Source of the DNA: Setophaga petechia
Lineage: Eukaryota > Chordata > Aves > Passeriformes > Parulidae
Direction: 5' to 3'
NCBI GenBank assembly: GCA_024362935.1
Contig: JANCRA010000001.1
Span: forward strand, 56,613,930-56,677,929
Length of the DNA: 64,000 nt
Positions 33,624 to 48,002 of this stretch are shown in pieces (the first letter of the stretch is position 1; every line of letters starts with the position of its first letter). Under the pieces are notes generated by a model. It did not search any database and had not been told where the DNA came from. It was given only the letters and a program-made list of their open reading frames with translations. The position numbers and the translations under genes are program-made.

Positions 33624-36600
33624 CAGGACCTCCTCCTCCCCTTCTGTGGTAAAGGCAGCCAGTGAATTTGGACTGCAGCTGTAGGAGTGTTCTCAGGCGG
33701 GATTGAGAAATCCCTGATTCTGACTGTGAGCAGTCTGCAGAGAGTTGCTGCATGCAGCTGCCTCTCTCTGTAAACTGTTCCAGCAGCAGCAGTGTGTAAA
33801 TGTGGAGATCTCCCTTCCATTAGGAAGACAGGCCTTGTGCTTTTCCACAGACTTTGGGAAGGAGCCTTTGTTGCACAGCCACAGTGTAACTGTGTTTTAA
33901 GAGCTTCTGAGATGGAATGTCCCAAAGAGAAGACCTATCACTTCAAGCACCCTGACAAAAAAATAAAAGCCTTCTACTACTTACTTAGGAGGATGGAGAG
34001 TTCTTGTTTTGTTTTATTTTTGTTTATTTCTCTTTCCCCAAAGTGAAGGGCTGACCCCAGTTTTAGACAGTAGGGTTTTTTTTTAATTTCTTTGTTCACT
34101 GCCGGTATATGTAGAGGTTGGTGCCGAAGAGCTTTTTGGGGTTTGGCACATGAAGAGTTGCTTTGCTGCCAACTACCAATTGGTGGAAATTTCTGAGCCT
34201 ATTTTCTCTAATGTAGTAATTGCTTATTCTTCTAAATCTGCTAGGGAGGCAGATCTTTTATGTTTGTTGTGGTGTTGGCAGAGCTTGAAAGGCAACCATT
34301 AAAAAAAAGGCATTTTGTAAATGGCTGTGTTCCTATAAATGTAGCCCTTGTGTTTCTCATGGTTCTATTTTTTTTTTCCTTGCTCCTCCATATTTTTATC
34401 TCTGTGGAAATACTTTTATTTTTTTCCTGAGTGAATAGGCTTAGGTTGTATTTTCTGTTTAATATGAAAATGGGGATAAAATTCAGATGACTAAAACACG
34501 CATGTAGAAAACTTCTATCCTGTGATTAGGGAATGCATTGTTCTGTTAACTTGTGGTGTGATTTTTTTATTCCAGTAGAACCATTTAATGTGTAGGAAGA
34601 AATGGTGATAAACCCTGTGATCTTTCTGATCAGTAGAAGAGAAAGGATGTTTTCTAAAGAGTTTTTATTTGCTCTCCTGACTTCATTAATCTTGACTGTT
34701 GCAAAATCTTGATGGTAATAGTAAAACAGAGAATAACACCTGAGTTGGATATTTTCCTTTATTATTCTTTGTGAAAACAGACAAGTATCTGGTTTTTAAT
34801 TGTAAGATTTTATAATATTGCAAGGTTTCCTTTTATCTTCAGTTTCAAAATTAATGCTGTAACTTAACATATTAGTGCTTTGTAACCTGAAGTGCAGATC
34901 TACTTTTGAATTATTTTGATGCTGGGCTTAATTCTAACTTTTAAGCTATTGAGCAACCAATTTTTTTTAACCTCCCAAGGTTGTTGAGAAGATTTTTAAG
35001 TGAGAGAAATATTTTTGTAAAAGTAACTAGGCTTTAACTTTGCAGTGCAGGCTTCTGCTGTTCCAGTCTTTGTGCTTCTGACATTGAGGTTTGCCTAATA
35101 TATTTGCTTGACCAAAGTGTTTTCCTTACTTGGCTGCATTTTCCTGGAATCTGTCACTATCCTACTGTGAAGCAAGGACAGTCAGACTGAAACTTCTCCA
35201 GTTGGGAAGTTAACCCTTTGTTATCTCTGAAGAGAATGGAGGGTTTCTTTCTTGCTAAACAAGCTTTGAACTTCAGTAATTGTGAAGTGTGGGGTGGTGA
35301 CTGTGTGGTAAGTTGGGGGTAGAGATTCCCTATAAGAAACTGACAAAAAGACATACACAACTCTGAAGCTTGTGTTATTTGACACACAAAAGGAAACTAA
35401 ATCTTCACACTTTTTAAGCCTGCAGTGTGTTGCAGTTTCATGGATTAATGTCCATAACAGGATTGAAAAGGTGGATGAGACACCTTCTTTATACTCTGTT
35501 GTCAAAACAGTGAGAATGCACCATAAATTTGCCTTATTTTGGAAGTCTTTTTTGATGGGTATATTGGGGGCTATCTCTGGAACGAAAAGTTCTCCAATTT
35601 TCTGTTAATGAAGTTTTTTTATAAATTGCTCCTTAAAAGTAAATAGGTAATTGAAGAAAACAGTTACTGCATGTGGATGTATTAACCACTCCTTGTGCTC
35701 TCCTCTCAGTGATTTTTTTATTCTCTAGTGAAAGACTTGAAAACTCTTAGTAGGGAAGATAGCTTTTGAAAACTGAATTTTGTATTTACTTTGCTGTTAA
35801 CATACCCGTCACAGAAGGCAGAAACTAAAATAAAGGATGAGCAGGAGAGATTTTGTTTATTAATGTAACAGATTTTCCCAATATTCTTGGTAAGCTTTTG
35901 TCATTCAGATCTCAAAAATTTACATTAATACAGTATTCTTGCTACAATCTTAATCTCGGTAGCGATCTTACTGTTTAATACTGAGAGAAGTTTTAGAACA
36001 TATGAATTTAATTTTTCTTAGTTTTTCTGTTTTGTTGGCAAAGTCCTACTTGTATGAGATGATTTTTCAAAAAAATAATTTTATTGCAGTTAAGTACTTT
36101 TTGCAAATATTTCCCTTTAGTTCAATTCTCTCCTACTAAAGGAGGATGTTCTTTAAGCAACCAGGCTCTAGACATGTACTTTTTGTATTTTTGTCATTTA
36201 AATGTGCTGTTACATCACTGATATCTCATTGCAGGCTAAGAAACCACTGTAATAGAAACTTGCTTCAGAGTTAACAGGCATCATTTCTAGTTGAAAGATA
36301 CCAAAGTAAATCAAGTTTTTATCTTGCATCTCAGACTCTAGCTTAATACAGACACTGTACAAATGTATTGGAAATGGCACAGGTTTGAATTTTTGCTACA
36401 AGCAATTTTGCAAGAAAAGAAATCTCCAGCTTTTTTTTTTTTCAGTTCTAGTTCTGCTGAATCTTAAAATACTGTTTTAAGCTGAAATGTTGCATTAATC
36501 TGCAAATATGAGGGGAAGAAATCCTTAAGCCCTCACATAGCTCACAACTCTTTATAAGGCTTATATATTGTTACTGTGGAATGTCATTGACAGCTGCAGA

Positions 36601-36942
36601 GAGTGATTCTCTGCATTGCAGATCCCACAGTAGGAATTTGTGAGCAAGGAGTCTTTCCTCAGCTAACTTCAAGATTTTGGATAGTAATGATAGTCCCTGA
36701 ATTCATCCTAAAGGCTGAGGGTCACAAGTGGTAGAGTCAACTTATAGAAAGAGATTTACAATTTGCCAAGCTGCAGCAGAGTGACTGGGGATTTGACACT
36801 GTGGATATGATTGCCAATAGAACTATGCAAAGAGTGGATATGTTGGATAGAAATGCTTTTCAGAATTCATGGTTCATATCTACAAGAAAAAGAAGTGAAT
36901 CTGCCTATTTTGTGGAAAGAGGCATTTCTATTCCTGTTTTGG

Positions 36943-36964
36943 AGTTTGTTTGTTTGTTTGTTTG
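36943..36964 (+). repeat. GTTT microsatellite
   Basis: About five GTTT units in DCLK2 intron 2. Confidence 0.85.
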
Positions 36965-39900
36965 GAGGTTTTGTAGCTGACATAAGTCCGCAAATTAATA
37001 ATGTGCGAGAAATAGTAAAACACTTTGTGGAGATGAACCCAGAAAATACATTTAGATTGTCTTTAGAGAAAAAGAATGGAACCTCTAGAAGAGAGATCTT
37101 CCAAGAGAGTAGGAACTAAGCAGCCTGTGAAGTTAAATCAGAAAATATACACACAGTACAGTGGAGGAAAAGCCATACTAGATGTCAAGAGTCATTCTGC
37201 TCATTCACTGGATCAACTTAAGACAAAACCAACATGGAAGAGCTAAAGATTACTTTCCAGGGCATAAGAAAACCCTGAAAATCATTATAGAGGAGTTCTG
37301 CATGAGTCTAATGATCTTACAGCTGATATTCATTAGATATGATGCTGGTCCCTAAGGTTGAGCTAAACAAACTTAACACTCAGGTCAAAAAATGCACGGA
37401 GCTGTACTCTGAATCACTTTCTTGTGGTTGACTGGATTATCTCTCTTTGTTTGAGGAAATATGTAGCAGTGGAATACCTGTACGACCTCAGAGTTGAAAA
37501 ATTGTAGTTTGGTAAAAACTCATATTTGTACAGTCACTTTTATATGTGTTACAGACCAGAAGGGCACTGACACAGCACCTGTCTGTTCAGGGAGCCTGCC
37601 CGTTTGGGTTGAGCTCTCAACGCAGGATGCTTCAATTGAGAGCATGAGGTGGGACTTTGAGAAATTTGGGGACTTTTTTGTTGTTTGTTGGGGATTTTTT
37701 TAACAATACATAGTTCTGAATCAATGACTTGACTGGGGAGAGAGACACGGGGAAGAAAACAATAGTGGCTACTTCTTTGTATCTGAAATAAGTTTTTTTT
37801 TTCATGCTGTCTTTTCTTATCAGTCAGCTAGGGAAGCATGGTCCAGAAAAAATGCACTACTTACCAAATGCGCTGTTGGAATATTGCTGTTCCCAGTGGT
37901 TATTGATGACTCACTGCCAAACCGGAATTTCATATTGAGTAGGGGTCAATGAACGTGTGTCTGCACGAGTCTCTGGAAATGACCTGGAAGATGGAATGGA
38001 GGATATGCTTAATAAATACAGATGAGCTACAGGAAGCCTGGACAACAGAAGATTAGAATCTTGACAAACTGCAAAAAGAGCTTAGGACAAAGCAGGTTGA
38101 GTAATCTTGCACTCACTGGTTGTTAACAATGCAGATAGGAAATGCCAAGTGTTCTGGCTGAAGTGGTAAAGGATCACAGCTGAAGATGTGAAGATGAATT
38201 CATGGTGTCACTGGTTGTGCACAGGAGGGGAAAGCCAACATCCATGTGGAAGTTACAGTCAATCATCTTGTTTCTGATATATCTGTCAGGTGCTCTGTCC
38301 TATTCAATGCAATGATGCCAGCTAGAGACAGCTTTATTATGGAAATCCAGAAAGGAGTAAAAAGATGTAAGGAAACATGTACTCTGAGGAAAGATTAAAG
38401 GAAATGGGATCGCTGAGATGACAGAAATATAATCAAGTTTTTTTGGGGTGATGAACAAAAAAAACCCTAGCAGTAAAAGAAAATTACTTCCGTGTCTTCT
38501 CTATGTATAGAAAAAGAAATAATAGGCTTACAGTCAAGATCAGGTCTTGTGGAACTTGATGGTAGATAGTCACTGTAAAAATAAGAATAATGAAGGGGTG
38601 ATTTTTTATTACTATTTTCAGCAGATAACTGGAGTCCAGCAGTCTCTAAGGTTTCTGAAAACTGATTGGGTTTGAGGGTTTTCAGTAACTGAGGGTGATC
38701 TACGACTTTGGAAGAGCTGTTAAGCTGGAGATAAAATAACAATTAGAATGTCTGTTAATATTAAAGTGTGCATGTGTACACACCTGCAACCCACAGAATT
38801 CAAACAGCAGAGGTTACAGTTAAAGTAAATTTTATCCTAATGCTAGCAAACCTCTTCTAATGTTTGATGTGAAACGTGATTTAAGGGAAGTTGGGCTTGT
38901 GCTGGAGGCTGGAATTGTTTCAGAGAGCAGCTCTGGACAGATGCCTATGTCTAGCCAGTGTAGGATACAAACCTTGCAAGTCTTACTGAAAACAAAAGAA
39001 TTAAAGTGGCTGTAATCTTCAGGAAGTCTGTATGGAAGGAAATGAATTCATCCATGGACACCGCTACACGGTATTTTTGGTCAGACTTCCAATCAGTGTG
39101 CTCAGAGCTGGGAGCCAGGGCTGTTTATTGCTAGAAGGAAGGAGGAAGTAGCAAACTCGAGCAGAGGAGATAATTTTGGCCTCTGCTCATGGACATAGAA
39201 AAATTCCTATCTCTAGTTATATGTGGAAGGAAGTGTTTGACTGAAACCAACCTGAAATTAACCCTGCCCTGTCATAGTTGCAGCAATCTGAAAAATACTC
39301 TAAATATTTTTATTTATTAAATATACAGATGTCTTTTCTCTTGTTCATCATGGAATACTTTCCAAAGCATTTTCATTACATGCAGTGGTGCAAAATACAC
39401 AGGCAGATAATGTGGGGTTTATGATTTAGCCTGGAGAGTATCTACAATTTTATCACAGTTGCCAGACGATCACATTACTAGTGCAATTATAATTTTAAGG
39501 AAAATGGTAAGGATTTTGTTTCAAAGCAGCAAAATTGTGATGCTGATGGTGCTGCAGAAAAAGGATTAAAAAAGTAACAGAGCCTTGAACATCTAGGGAG
39601 TCATCTAAGAAGAGTGTGTTAAACTTGAAGTGAGCAATAATGCTGAGGAAGCTCTTCATCTTTGTTGCATATGCAAAAAATAAAGGTCATGCCATGTGAA
39701 GCAGCCACAGTCTAGCACTGGAAAACTTGGCTCTCTGGAACAAAGGTCTTTAGAATTGGTCACAGCGGGGGAGCCCCTGTGTCCTATTCTTGCTTTCTGG
39801 AGATCAATAGCCCAGAATACAGTACAGACAGAATAGAGAACGTATCTCTTTCCTTCCCACAGGGATGCGCAGTTCTGGCTGTGGGGCTGTAACGTCACCG

Positions 39901-41621
39901 GGAGTGTGATGGCTGGTGTCCACTGGGTGTGAATTTAATCTTTTTCAGCAAGGTGCAGCTTAGAGATGTGATCAGTATTACCCATTGCCATCGGACTAGC
40001 AGCTTGGTGAAGTGTGATCTTAAAATAATAGATTATTTCTAAAAATGAACATAAAATCAGAACCTTGTGTGAAGTCAGCACTTTTAAATTACAGCGTGGC
40101 AACTGAAAAATTTGCTGATATTTTAGCTAACAGCAAGCATGTGTGTCCTGCTAAAAGTGACATCCAACTTGCTGAAGTCTTTGTGGATCTATAGAGAAGA
40201 TAAATCCTACTGGGATTTCAATTTTTGTATGCTCACACCGAGAGCTGACAGCACTTAATAAAAATGACATGCTGCACAGTGTGGGAAACAATCCCTGCAG
40301 AAGTAGTGGTGTCACCAGCAGTAGTGTTGTATCTTTGTTGATGTATGATTACAATAATTTTAGTGATGGGTTACAGAAATGGTGTGTGGAGCTCTTGGAA
40401 TAAAGGAGCGGTATGCAGTCATTGTCTGCCATCTGCCATGCTAAAGATTGGGTCACATGACTTGGAAACTAAACCTTGGGAATTTGTTATGTCCCGCTGA
40501 GCCTGCCCATTAACAGATAATTAGTCTGGTAAAAATCTTTTGAATTTATTCTGCAGCTGTCATATGCCAGATTAGGATTTGTGTCACAGGTTCCTCATTA
40601 CTTTGAGATCTTGGAATTTTTTTTCCTGTAATCAAATTACCCTGTGTTCCTTCAGCAAACAGTTCTTACATTATAACATTTTAACATGCAAATTTTCTTT
40701 AAGAATCTTGCTACATCTTACAGCGTAAAGCTGTTTACCAACCATGTACGAAAGGGTTTCGAGGCTGAATTTTCTCCATTCCTGTTCCTAGCAAGCAGAA
40801 TTTTCTAGTTTTAGGATTTGGCCTTGAGGTTGTCAGGTTGATGGATCTGTAGCTGCTTCTTGGTTGGCTATAATCAGCTAGTGTTTCTTAAGTTTACTGA
40901 AGCATGATTGAAATCTTAAAATATGAACTTTTTTATTTGTACCAGTTGCTAAGAAAAATGATGTTCTGTTTCATACTTAATTAACGGCAGGAAGCATGAA
41001 ACAGTTTGTTGGAGAGAGGAAAGGAATATTTGTCTTTAATGTTTAAGATATTGCTCACTGATTAATTTGCAGTGAACCTTTAAACAGAGAAACCTGAAGA
41101 CTCAGATGGAAAAGCAATATTAAAGTCATAGCAACGCAAGCCAGCTCTTAAAAGCAAAGAGCTTCCCAGTGCTTAAAAGGAACAGTGACCCTGTTTATGA
41201 CCTGCAGATTGAAAGCTTTGCTTAGGAGGGAGTGATAACTCAGTGTTTACAGTGTAGGCAGTAAAAGTCAGTGTTCTTGTAGCACTTGTTCACTGAGCCA
41301 ACAATCTTTTTTTTTCTCTTGTGCAAATATGCAATCTATGCCACATCCTTAAATATTTATTTTGTTTATATTTATTTGGCGTTTTATTTACTCATACATG
41401 GTGCAGGATATCTCTGTATTTTCTTGAAGAAAACAAAATATTTCAGAAAAAAGCAAGAAATGATAAAATATAACTTGTAAACTAAATGGGAAGTTGGATT
41501 TTTGGCTAGTAGATTTGGCTTTTCTTGGCTTTCCCCATCTTATCTCGTACTGTCAACTCGCCATGTACCTAGGGACTTATGGATAAAATTATTGGAAAAT
41601 AGGCCACTTAGCTAAAAAAAA

Positions 41622-41644
41622 GTATATATATATATATATATATA
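41622..41644. repeat. TA microsatellite
   Basis: About eleven TA units following a short A run in intron 2. Confidence 0.9.
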
Positions 41645-44600
41645 AGGATGGTTATGCCACAAAGAGTACCAGAAGAGCCAAACTCCTCTTTGTAAGTGGT
41701 TTCTGAAGGTGCCATTTCCTTGCATGTAGAAATCTGCTGTTCCTCTTTTAAAGAAATCAAGGGTCTGGTTGATTTAACCAAGGTAAAATTGATGAAGAGA
41801 AGAGCAACTGTGAGAGACAAGCATTCTCCCTGTATTTTGCAAGGGACCCAATAATGCAGGCACAAAATATGCCCATGTTGCTGTACAGGCAGATGTCAGG
41901 AGAAGTCTTGGAAGTTGGAAAGTGTTCTGGTTTCATTTGCAAAGAGAACACCCTGGTGCCCTGAACATCTGACTCAAAAAAACTCCTGCATCTCTGCAAA
42001 CAACTATTCTGGCCAGTTCCCTTTGTGGCTGATATTTTTGCCTTGAAGGGAAAAGTATTCTTTCCACTTCCCTGGACCCCTGGGGGGGTTAAGCAGGGAA
42101 ATCTGTCTGCAGATACCCATGCAAGGTCTGTTCCATAATTTTTCCACACTAATCTGTTATATTAGAGCATGTTTTTAACATTTGTTTAATATATACTTGC
42201 AAAATTTAGAATATATTACTTTATATTTTTACTTAAAGAAAAAATGCAGTAAAATGGATATTCTAAGCTTGTAAAATCTAAGAGAACAATGAACAAATGA
42301 TGAAATCTCATTTGCAAAGCTCTGTATTTTTTCCTCCTTCACTTTCATATGCAAAGAGTACAATTTCCTGGAGTTTTAGTATCAGAGTGGTGTTATTACC
42401 TGCAGCTCTGAAAGTCTGTCACCTCCTGAAGAGCACACTCCTAGTTCAAGCACTAATCTTCCTTTACCTGCAGGGATTTGCTTCTGCTTTTGGACTGACG
42501 TAGGTAATTGGATGTGTGAAAACCTCATCATTGTCTTCTGTCACAAAACATAAAGAAGCTGGGAAGAGAAGTTTCAGTCCAAAGTGCAAAGCTGTTTTCT
42601 GAAAAGTTTTTAGGGACTGAGAGGTCTTTGAATACTCTTGGAACTAGTAATTATTTTACTGATTTTATTGGGTTTGGCACATGAAAACATTTTGATTTCT
42701 TACATCACACTTCACGCATTTTTTTTTTCCAATCTTCTATTTCTCAAACATTTGACTTAAAAAAAAATGTATTTGTGATACTTATCGCCATAACTTCTTT
42801 TTCTTCCTATCTGTATGTCACTGAATATTCAAATTTTAGAACAGTACTAAAGTTAGTGGGGGAGTGAAAATGTTTGATATTACTTCTTATGGATAGACAT
42901 TTGTCTACAATTTCTGAAGTAATTCTCATGGCTTGCTCAGATATTTTGACATTAGTTGGAGATGAAAGTTTCTATTCCTTGAGTTTCTATTGTGGAACTT
43001 CATTTTTTCTTCTTCATTTAAGGTCTACATAACAAAGTATGAATGACACCAAACCTACTGTAATGGACATGGAAAGGACTTCCCAGATATTTTGTTTCAG
43101 TCCAAATCAAAAACACATTAACAGGAAATTATCAGAAGTAGTGAGAAACTATGTACCTCAAAAACTGACTGGTAGTTTAGAACCTTGTATTATTTTTATC
43201 TGGGGCTTTCTGAAGCCTCTGTCACAGTCCTTTGTAAGAAATAAGATTTACATGGACTGTTTGGATATAAACACCTAGCAGAAGTTGTTAAGTATGGGAG
43301 AAGGGCATGCGTGAAAACTCAACCTGATTGATGTTTAAGCAAAAAGCACATCTAGTTTTAAAGCTATTACAATATGATTAGTCACATGGAATTAATAAGG
43401 CCAGATCACAACAGTTAAACCTCCTTTCTTTTTGTCTTTGGAGGTGGATGCAAGCCCAAAAGTTTCTAAACACCCAGCTGAAATGGAAAGCTTCAGTTTA
43501 TCCATATTGCTTGAGTAAGGATCCTTAACTAAGCAATAAAAGCAGCTTTCATTGCTTTAGCTCTGCCAGCAGGTCTTCACTTGGTGGCTGGCAGTGGAGG
43601 GCATTGTTTCTTTACCAAGAGCTCCCTGAGGAAAGGAAATGGAACTCGGTACTGTCCTGTGGAGAATGCTACTGTCGTGTAGAAAATAGTCTGTACCTAC
43701 TCTTCTGGTTACACAAAATGAGTTATAAAAGTCAACTGGTAAACAAAGAAAAATTAGTTGTGTACCTGCTGTGGCTGCTCTCCAGTGGCTGGACACAAAT
43801 GCACCATGCACCTCCATACTGAGGTATGTTCTTCTGGCCCATGGAAAAGCTGTGAGAATAGGTCTCTGAGTATTCCTTCTGAATATGAATCCTCAGTGTT
43901 TCACCCTTCTCATGTTTTCAGCTTGTATCTGAAAGTACTTCCAAATATTTTCATGTGCTTTTTTGGGTTTGTTTTTTGCATCATCTGTAGCTGAGTTTAT
44001 TGGTGAAATTCTCTTGGACTCACATGTGAATTAGAGGCAAAATACTCCTGGTCATCCAGTTTGTTTGGCTGATAGTTGGAAATGGAGCTATATTTTACAT
44101 GGAATCTTTTCCTTTTTCTAAAATTGTAGTGCCTGTGTTTCATCCTTCTCTTCAATGCCATTGAAAATTTATACAGATTGCCGGCAATACATTGTGAAAA
44201 TTATCATTGCTCTGAACAAAAATTATTTGCTGCTGTAAATGTTGGGGAAGGATTGAGGAAAAACTGGGATTTCCCATGCAGACCCCACTGTGAATCCATG
44301 TTAGTAGACTGATAAGAATTACAACACTTTCTCATTTCATGATAGAAAAAAGGATTAAATGAAGTTCAAAACTGGGGAGTGAACTAAAAAAATCTTTTCA
44401 GGTGTGATATGAGGAATGAATATTAATATTTCTTTTGTAAATTGACTTTGTTAGGGATGAGTCTGAAATTAGAGGTGCTTTTTGAACTCATTTATTTCTC
44501 AGTGCTTTATATATTCATATATAATTAGCCTCAAAATGTTTTAGATGATTCATGTTCCTTCATACCATGAGTCATTTTCAGTCTGACTAGCACTAGCTAA

Positions 44601-46176
44601 AATTTTATTTTTAGCTAAGGGTAGATATTTTAGACATTTTGTATAACTTTGTAATTTTGTGTAGAATGTTTGTGTAAACTGTCCCCAGATGACAGGGAAC
44701 AAGTTATAACTTTGTCTTACTCTATAGAGTTACTTTTTAAAATTATCATTTGCTATGATAGAGAGTGCAGGCTTTCTGTGAAATAGAATATTAGCAAAGG
44801 AACTCATATTCTAATAGTGAATCACCAGGTTTCAGTGAGAAAAATAGCATTCTTTACTATGTATACATCTATATACACACCTATATATATATATGCTTGC
44901 AGGTTTGTATTTTGTTAAATACATAAAATTGTTTTCAGAATTTGTATCTTCAAAACAACAGAATTTTTTAAAATAAAAAGTATATTTTGAAACTGATTGT
45001 TCAATTCTAATATTCTGTTGGACTATATTCTTTGGTTAAATCTGGCTGACAGTTCTTAGAATTTGATGTATTAGGTTATTGTGCAGATTTGTGAACTTAT
45101 GAACATTTACAATTATTTTAAAAATTAAATTCTCAGGTCAGAATTAGGTTTCTGAGAAATTAATTTTCAAAAAATACCTGCATGTTTTCACTAGTTCATA
45201 GATATATATGGAGCACTTGACAAGCTCTTCATTTGCAAAACAGTGATAATAAAATTACTTATTGTGCATCACCTCTTTTGCAGAAACTTGATATCTGCTT
45301 TCCTCTAATTTAGTGACCCTTTTCCGTCACCTCTCTGATGGGATTTGATTTGCATTTGTCTTGTTGCTTTGCTTCCACTATTGCAGGGTTATTATTTCAT
45401 TATTATACTATTAAGATAGCCTTGGAAATCTCCCATGTGATTCCTGTCTGAATATGACACACACCTCAATTTAACCCATTGTCTTTCTTATAAAATATGT
45501 GATGACATTAATTAAAAGTTAAAGCTGAAGAAAAAAATTAATCAAAAATTATTTATGTGCTAGAATGTTTGTCCAAAGCCTGAACTAGATAACAATAGCA
45601 GCTGACAGGCTTTTTTATGCCCCCTTTCCCTCTTTTTCCCCTGCTATCTGTGCTGCTGGTGTGTGCTAGGCGAGGTATTTAAATGGATGTGTCTCTGGGC
45701 AAGGTGTTAGTTGTGCATTTGAGTTGAGGGATGAACTTACCTGCTTCAACACTCTTTGCCATCTTTCCCACTTAAAAAGATTGAGTGTCCAAGGCTTTTT
45801 CTTCCTTTTTCTTTCTTTTTTTTTTTTTCTATATTTGATGTAGATTCTTTTTGGTTTTCCTGCTGATAATATACAGTTTCTACTGAAAGGTAAGTATAAT
45901 ATTTAACAAATTCCAAAATTGCATTAATGTACCTATATCTGCATGTTCTCTACAGGATAATAAGTGTGGCATGACTTTATTCAGAGTGGTACTATGAGCT
46001 TTTTATAAATAATTTTCACTGAGAATTTTCAATCACATTTTCCCCTCCCTCTCTTGCAATCTTTCCTCCAATGTGGAATGAATTGTAGTAAAAAGTGTAT
46101 TTTGTAAGCTAGTGGTATCAATATTATTGTTTGGGGTTGCCTTTGTTGTTGCAGCAAAGTATAGAGTCATTTTAAG

Positions 46177-46293
46177 TCTGACTGTCATCTATTGAATGTA
46201 AACATTTGTGTAAAAATTACTGAAGTTTGTTGTGGTTTTGGGTTGGTTTTTTTGACTAGTAAGTAGTTTTGTAACAAAAAATACTGTTACAGC
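46177..46293 (+). repeat. 116-bp direct duplication, copy 1
   Basis: From 'tctgactgtcatctattgaa' to 'ctgttacagc' this segment matches 47887-48002 with only one substitution and one T-length difference. The flanks are unrelated. Near identity in intronic DNA means a recent event or gene conversion. Confidence 0.97.
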
Positions 46294-46367
46294 TTTTTAA
46301 TGGCAAATCTGTTGGGAAGCTACTGGGAACTTTTGGCTGTGACTGCAGAGAAAGTTATTTAAAACAC

Positions 46368-46407
46368 TGTATTGGAAGAGTAAGTATTGTATTGGAAGAG
46401 TAAGTAT
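46368..46407 (+). repeat. 20-bp perfect tandem duplication
   Basis: The unit 'tgtattggaagagtaagtat' occurs twice head to tail without a mismatch, 75 bp after duplication copy 1. Confidence 0.97.
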
Positions 46408-46443
46408 TTTTCACCAAGAGAACCAACTTGGTGAAAAACACTT
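46402..46443. repeat. 17-bp imperfect hairpin
   Basis: The arms 46402-46418 and 46427-46443 pair at 16 of 17 positions around an 8-nt loop (agaaccaa). The innermost 12 bp are perfect ('tttttcaccaag'). The left arm overlaps the end of the 20-bp tandem duplication. Confidence 0.92.
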
Positions 46444-46853
46444 CTTGGATTTTAGTTGATGAAATATTGATGCTTCTGACCAGTCATTTTAGGTAATTAT
46501 AATCTTACTACACAGAAAGGTAATTCTTTCAAATGAATATTTTTTTCTAATTGAACTCAGTTCAGTGAATTTAAAAAAAAGTTTTATTTTTCTTTGGATC
46601 AATTTATCCCAAGCCTGATGGTAGTAAGGGAACAGCAATTGTGCTTCCCTGGAATGATGGAGATTGGAGGGGCCATCAAGGAGTAAATGAAATGCACTTT
46701 TGCAGTGTTTCTTTAAAAGAATGTCACCAGACAGTTTTAGAAAAAGCTGATGCAGCATCTGCCACTTCATGAGGCAGACAATAAATCCCCATAGGGGATT
46801 TCTGCACTCATTTGGATATAAGGAGTTTACAATGACACACAATAAATATGGCC

Positions 46854-46882
46854 TTTACTTCAGTCTACTTAACTGAAGTAAA
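46854..46882. repeat. 11-bp perfect inverted repeat
   Basis: The arms 'tttacttcagt' (46854-46864) and 'actgaagtaaa' (46872-46882) flank a 7-nt loop in intron 2. Confidence 0.9.
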
Positions 46883-47886
46883 AGTCTTAATTTTAGAATA
46901 TTTTATGCTTAATATATCAATAAAATTTGCCAATTTGGAGAAAACAAGTCACTGTTTACTGGGACATTTGAGTTGGCAGAGGATGGCCATAACTTCTAAA
47001 GTGCATGACCAAGAGACTGGCACAGTTACAGACTGAGGGTAAATACCTTTGCATATATCCTATGAGGCATATAAAAATTAATATTACTTACTTTTTGACT
47101 TCTGCACTTGTTAAAAAGCATAGAATACCTTCTCATTATAAAAATGCCTTAAACTTATGCTCCTGCCATCTTTAATATGAGCTTGGAGGGAGATGAAATG
47201 TGCATGTTTGAAATAGTGCTATTTTCATAACTGCTAATACTCTTAAATTTTTGTGATTTTCTATTCTTGTTGAGTCTTACTGCTTTTTGCTTTCCTACAT
47301 GGATTTATCACAGTAGTAACTTGCTGAGGCACAGGCAGTACTTGAACATTCCTTGGGGCTGTGTGTAAACTTAAATCTGAGTTGACAGCACTTAATTAAA
47401 CATGAAGCATATGATGAGTAACTGTGTGTAGGGGGAGATTGCACTTCTGTTGTGGGTTGTTTTGGAAGTGGTTTTCATTTTTTAAGCCTGCTGGTTTTAG
47501 AGTTATCCTAAGTATTACAAATAAGTCAACCAAATCAGAGAAAAGAATCTTCCCAGGAGGACTAGGAACTTTGAATGAACTTGATTTTTGTACTACAGGC
47601 ATTTCATGCTGTATCTTTTACAGCATTCTCCTGATGCTCTCAGGAATATCTGTACAGATAAATACTGAGTTGAGAAAACTCAGCGTGAGTCCAGAGAATC
47701 TATTGCTCACTTACAGCTCTGAGCTGCTGTGTTTTGTTTCATCTAGATCTTAGATGCAATAAAGGAACTCTAAAAATGAGTTTCAGACTTAAATGCAGCT
47801 CTGCAGAAAGCTGCATTCAGTCCTTCCATGATGTTTGAGTTCCTCTGTGTTTAGTAATAGTCCTTCCTCTTTTTAAAGCATAATTA

Positions 47887-48002
47887 TCTGACTGTCATCT
47901 ATTGAATGTAAACATTTGTGTAAAAATTACTGAAGTTTTTTGTGGTTTTGGGTTGGTTTTTTGACTAGTAAGTAGTTTTGTAACAAAAAATACTGTTACA
48001 GC
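47887..48002 (+). repeat. 116-bp direct duplication, copy 2
   Basis: This is the partner of 46177-46293, about 1.7 kb downstream in the same orientation. It has no target-site duplication or poly(A) tail that I can see, so simple retroposition is not supported. Confidence 0.97.

Noticed and set aside
33470..33925. 151-codon minus-strand frame with a polylysine run
   Set aside because: The frame is held open by the 50-base T run; the rest is unrecognisable.
39159..39188. 9-bp inverted repeat with a 12-nt loop
   Set aside because: Short stem and long loop; expected by chance many times in 64 kb.
41757..42149. 130-codon minus-strand frame in intron 2
   Set aside because: No recognisable domain, repeat or splice context; length is compatible with chance.
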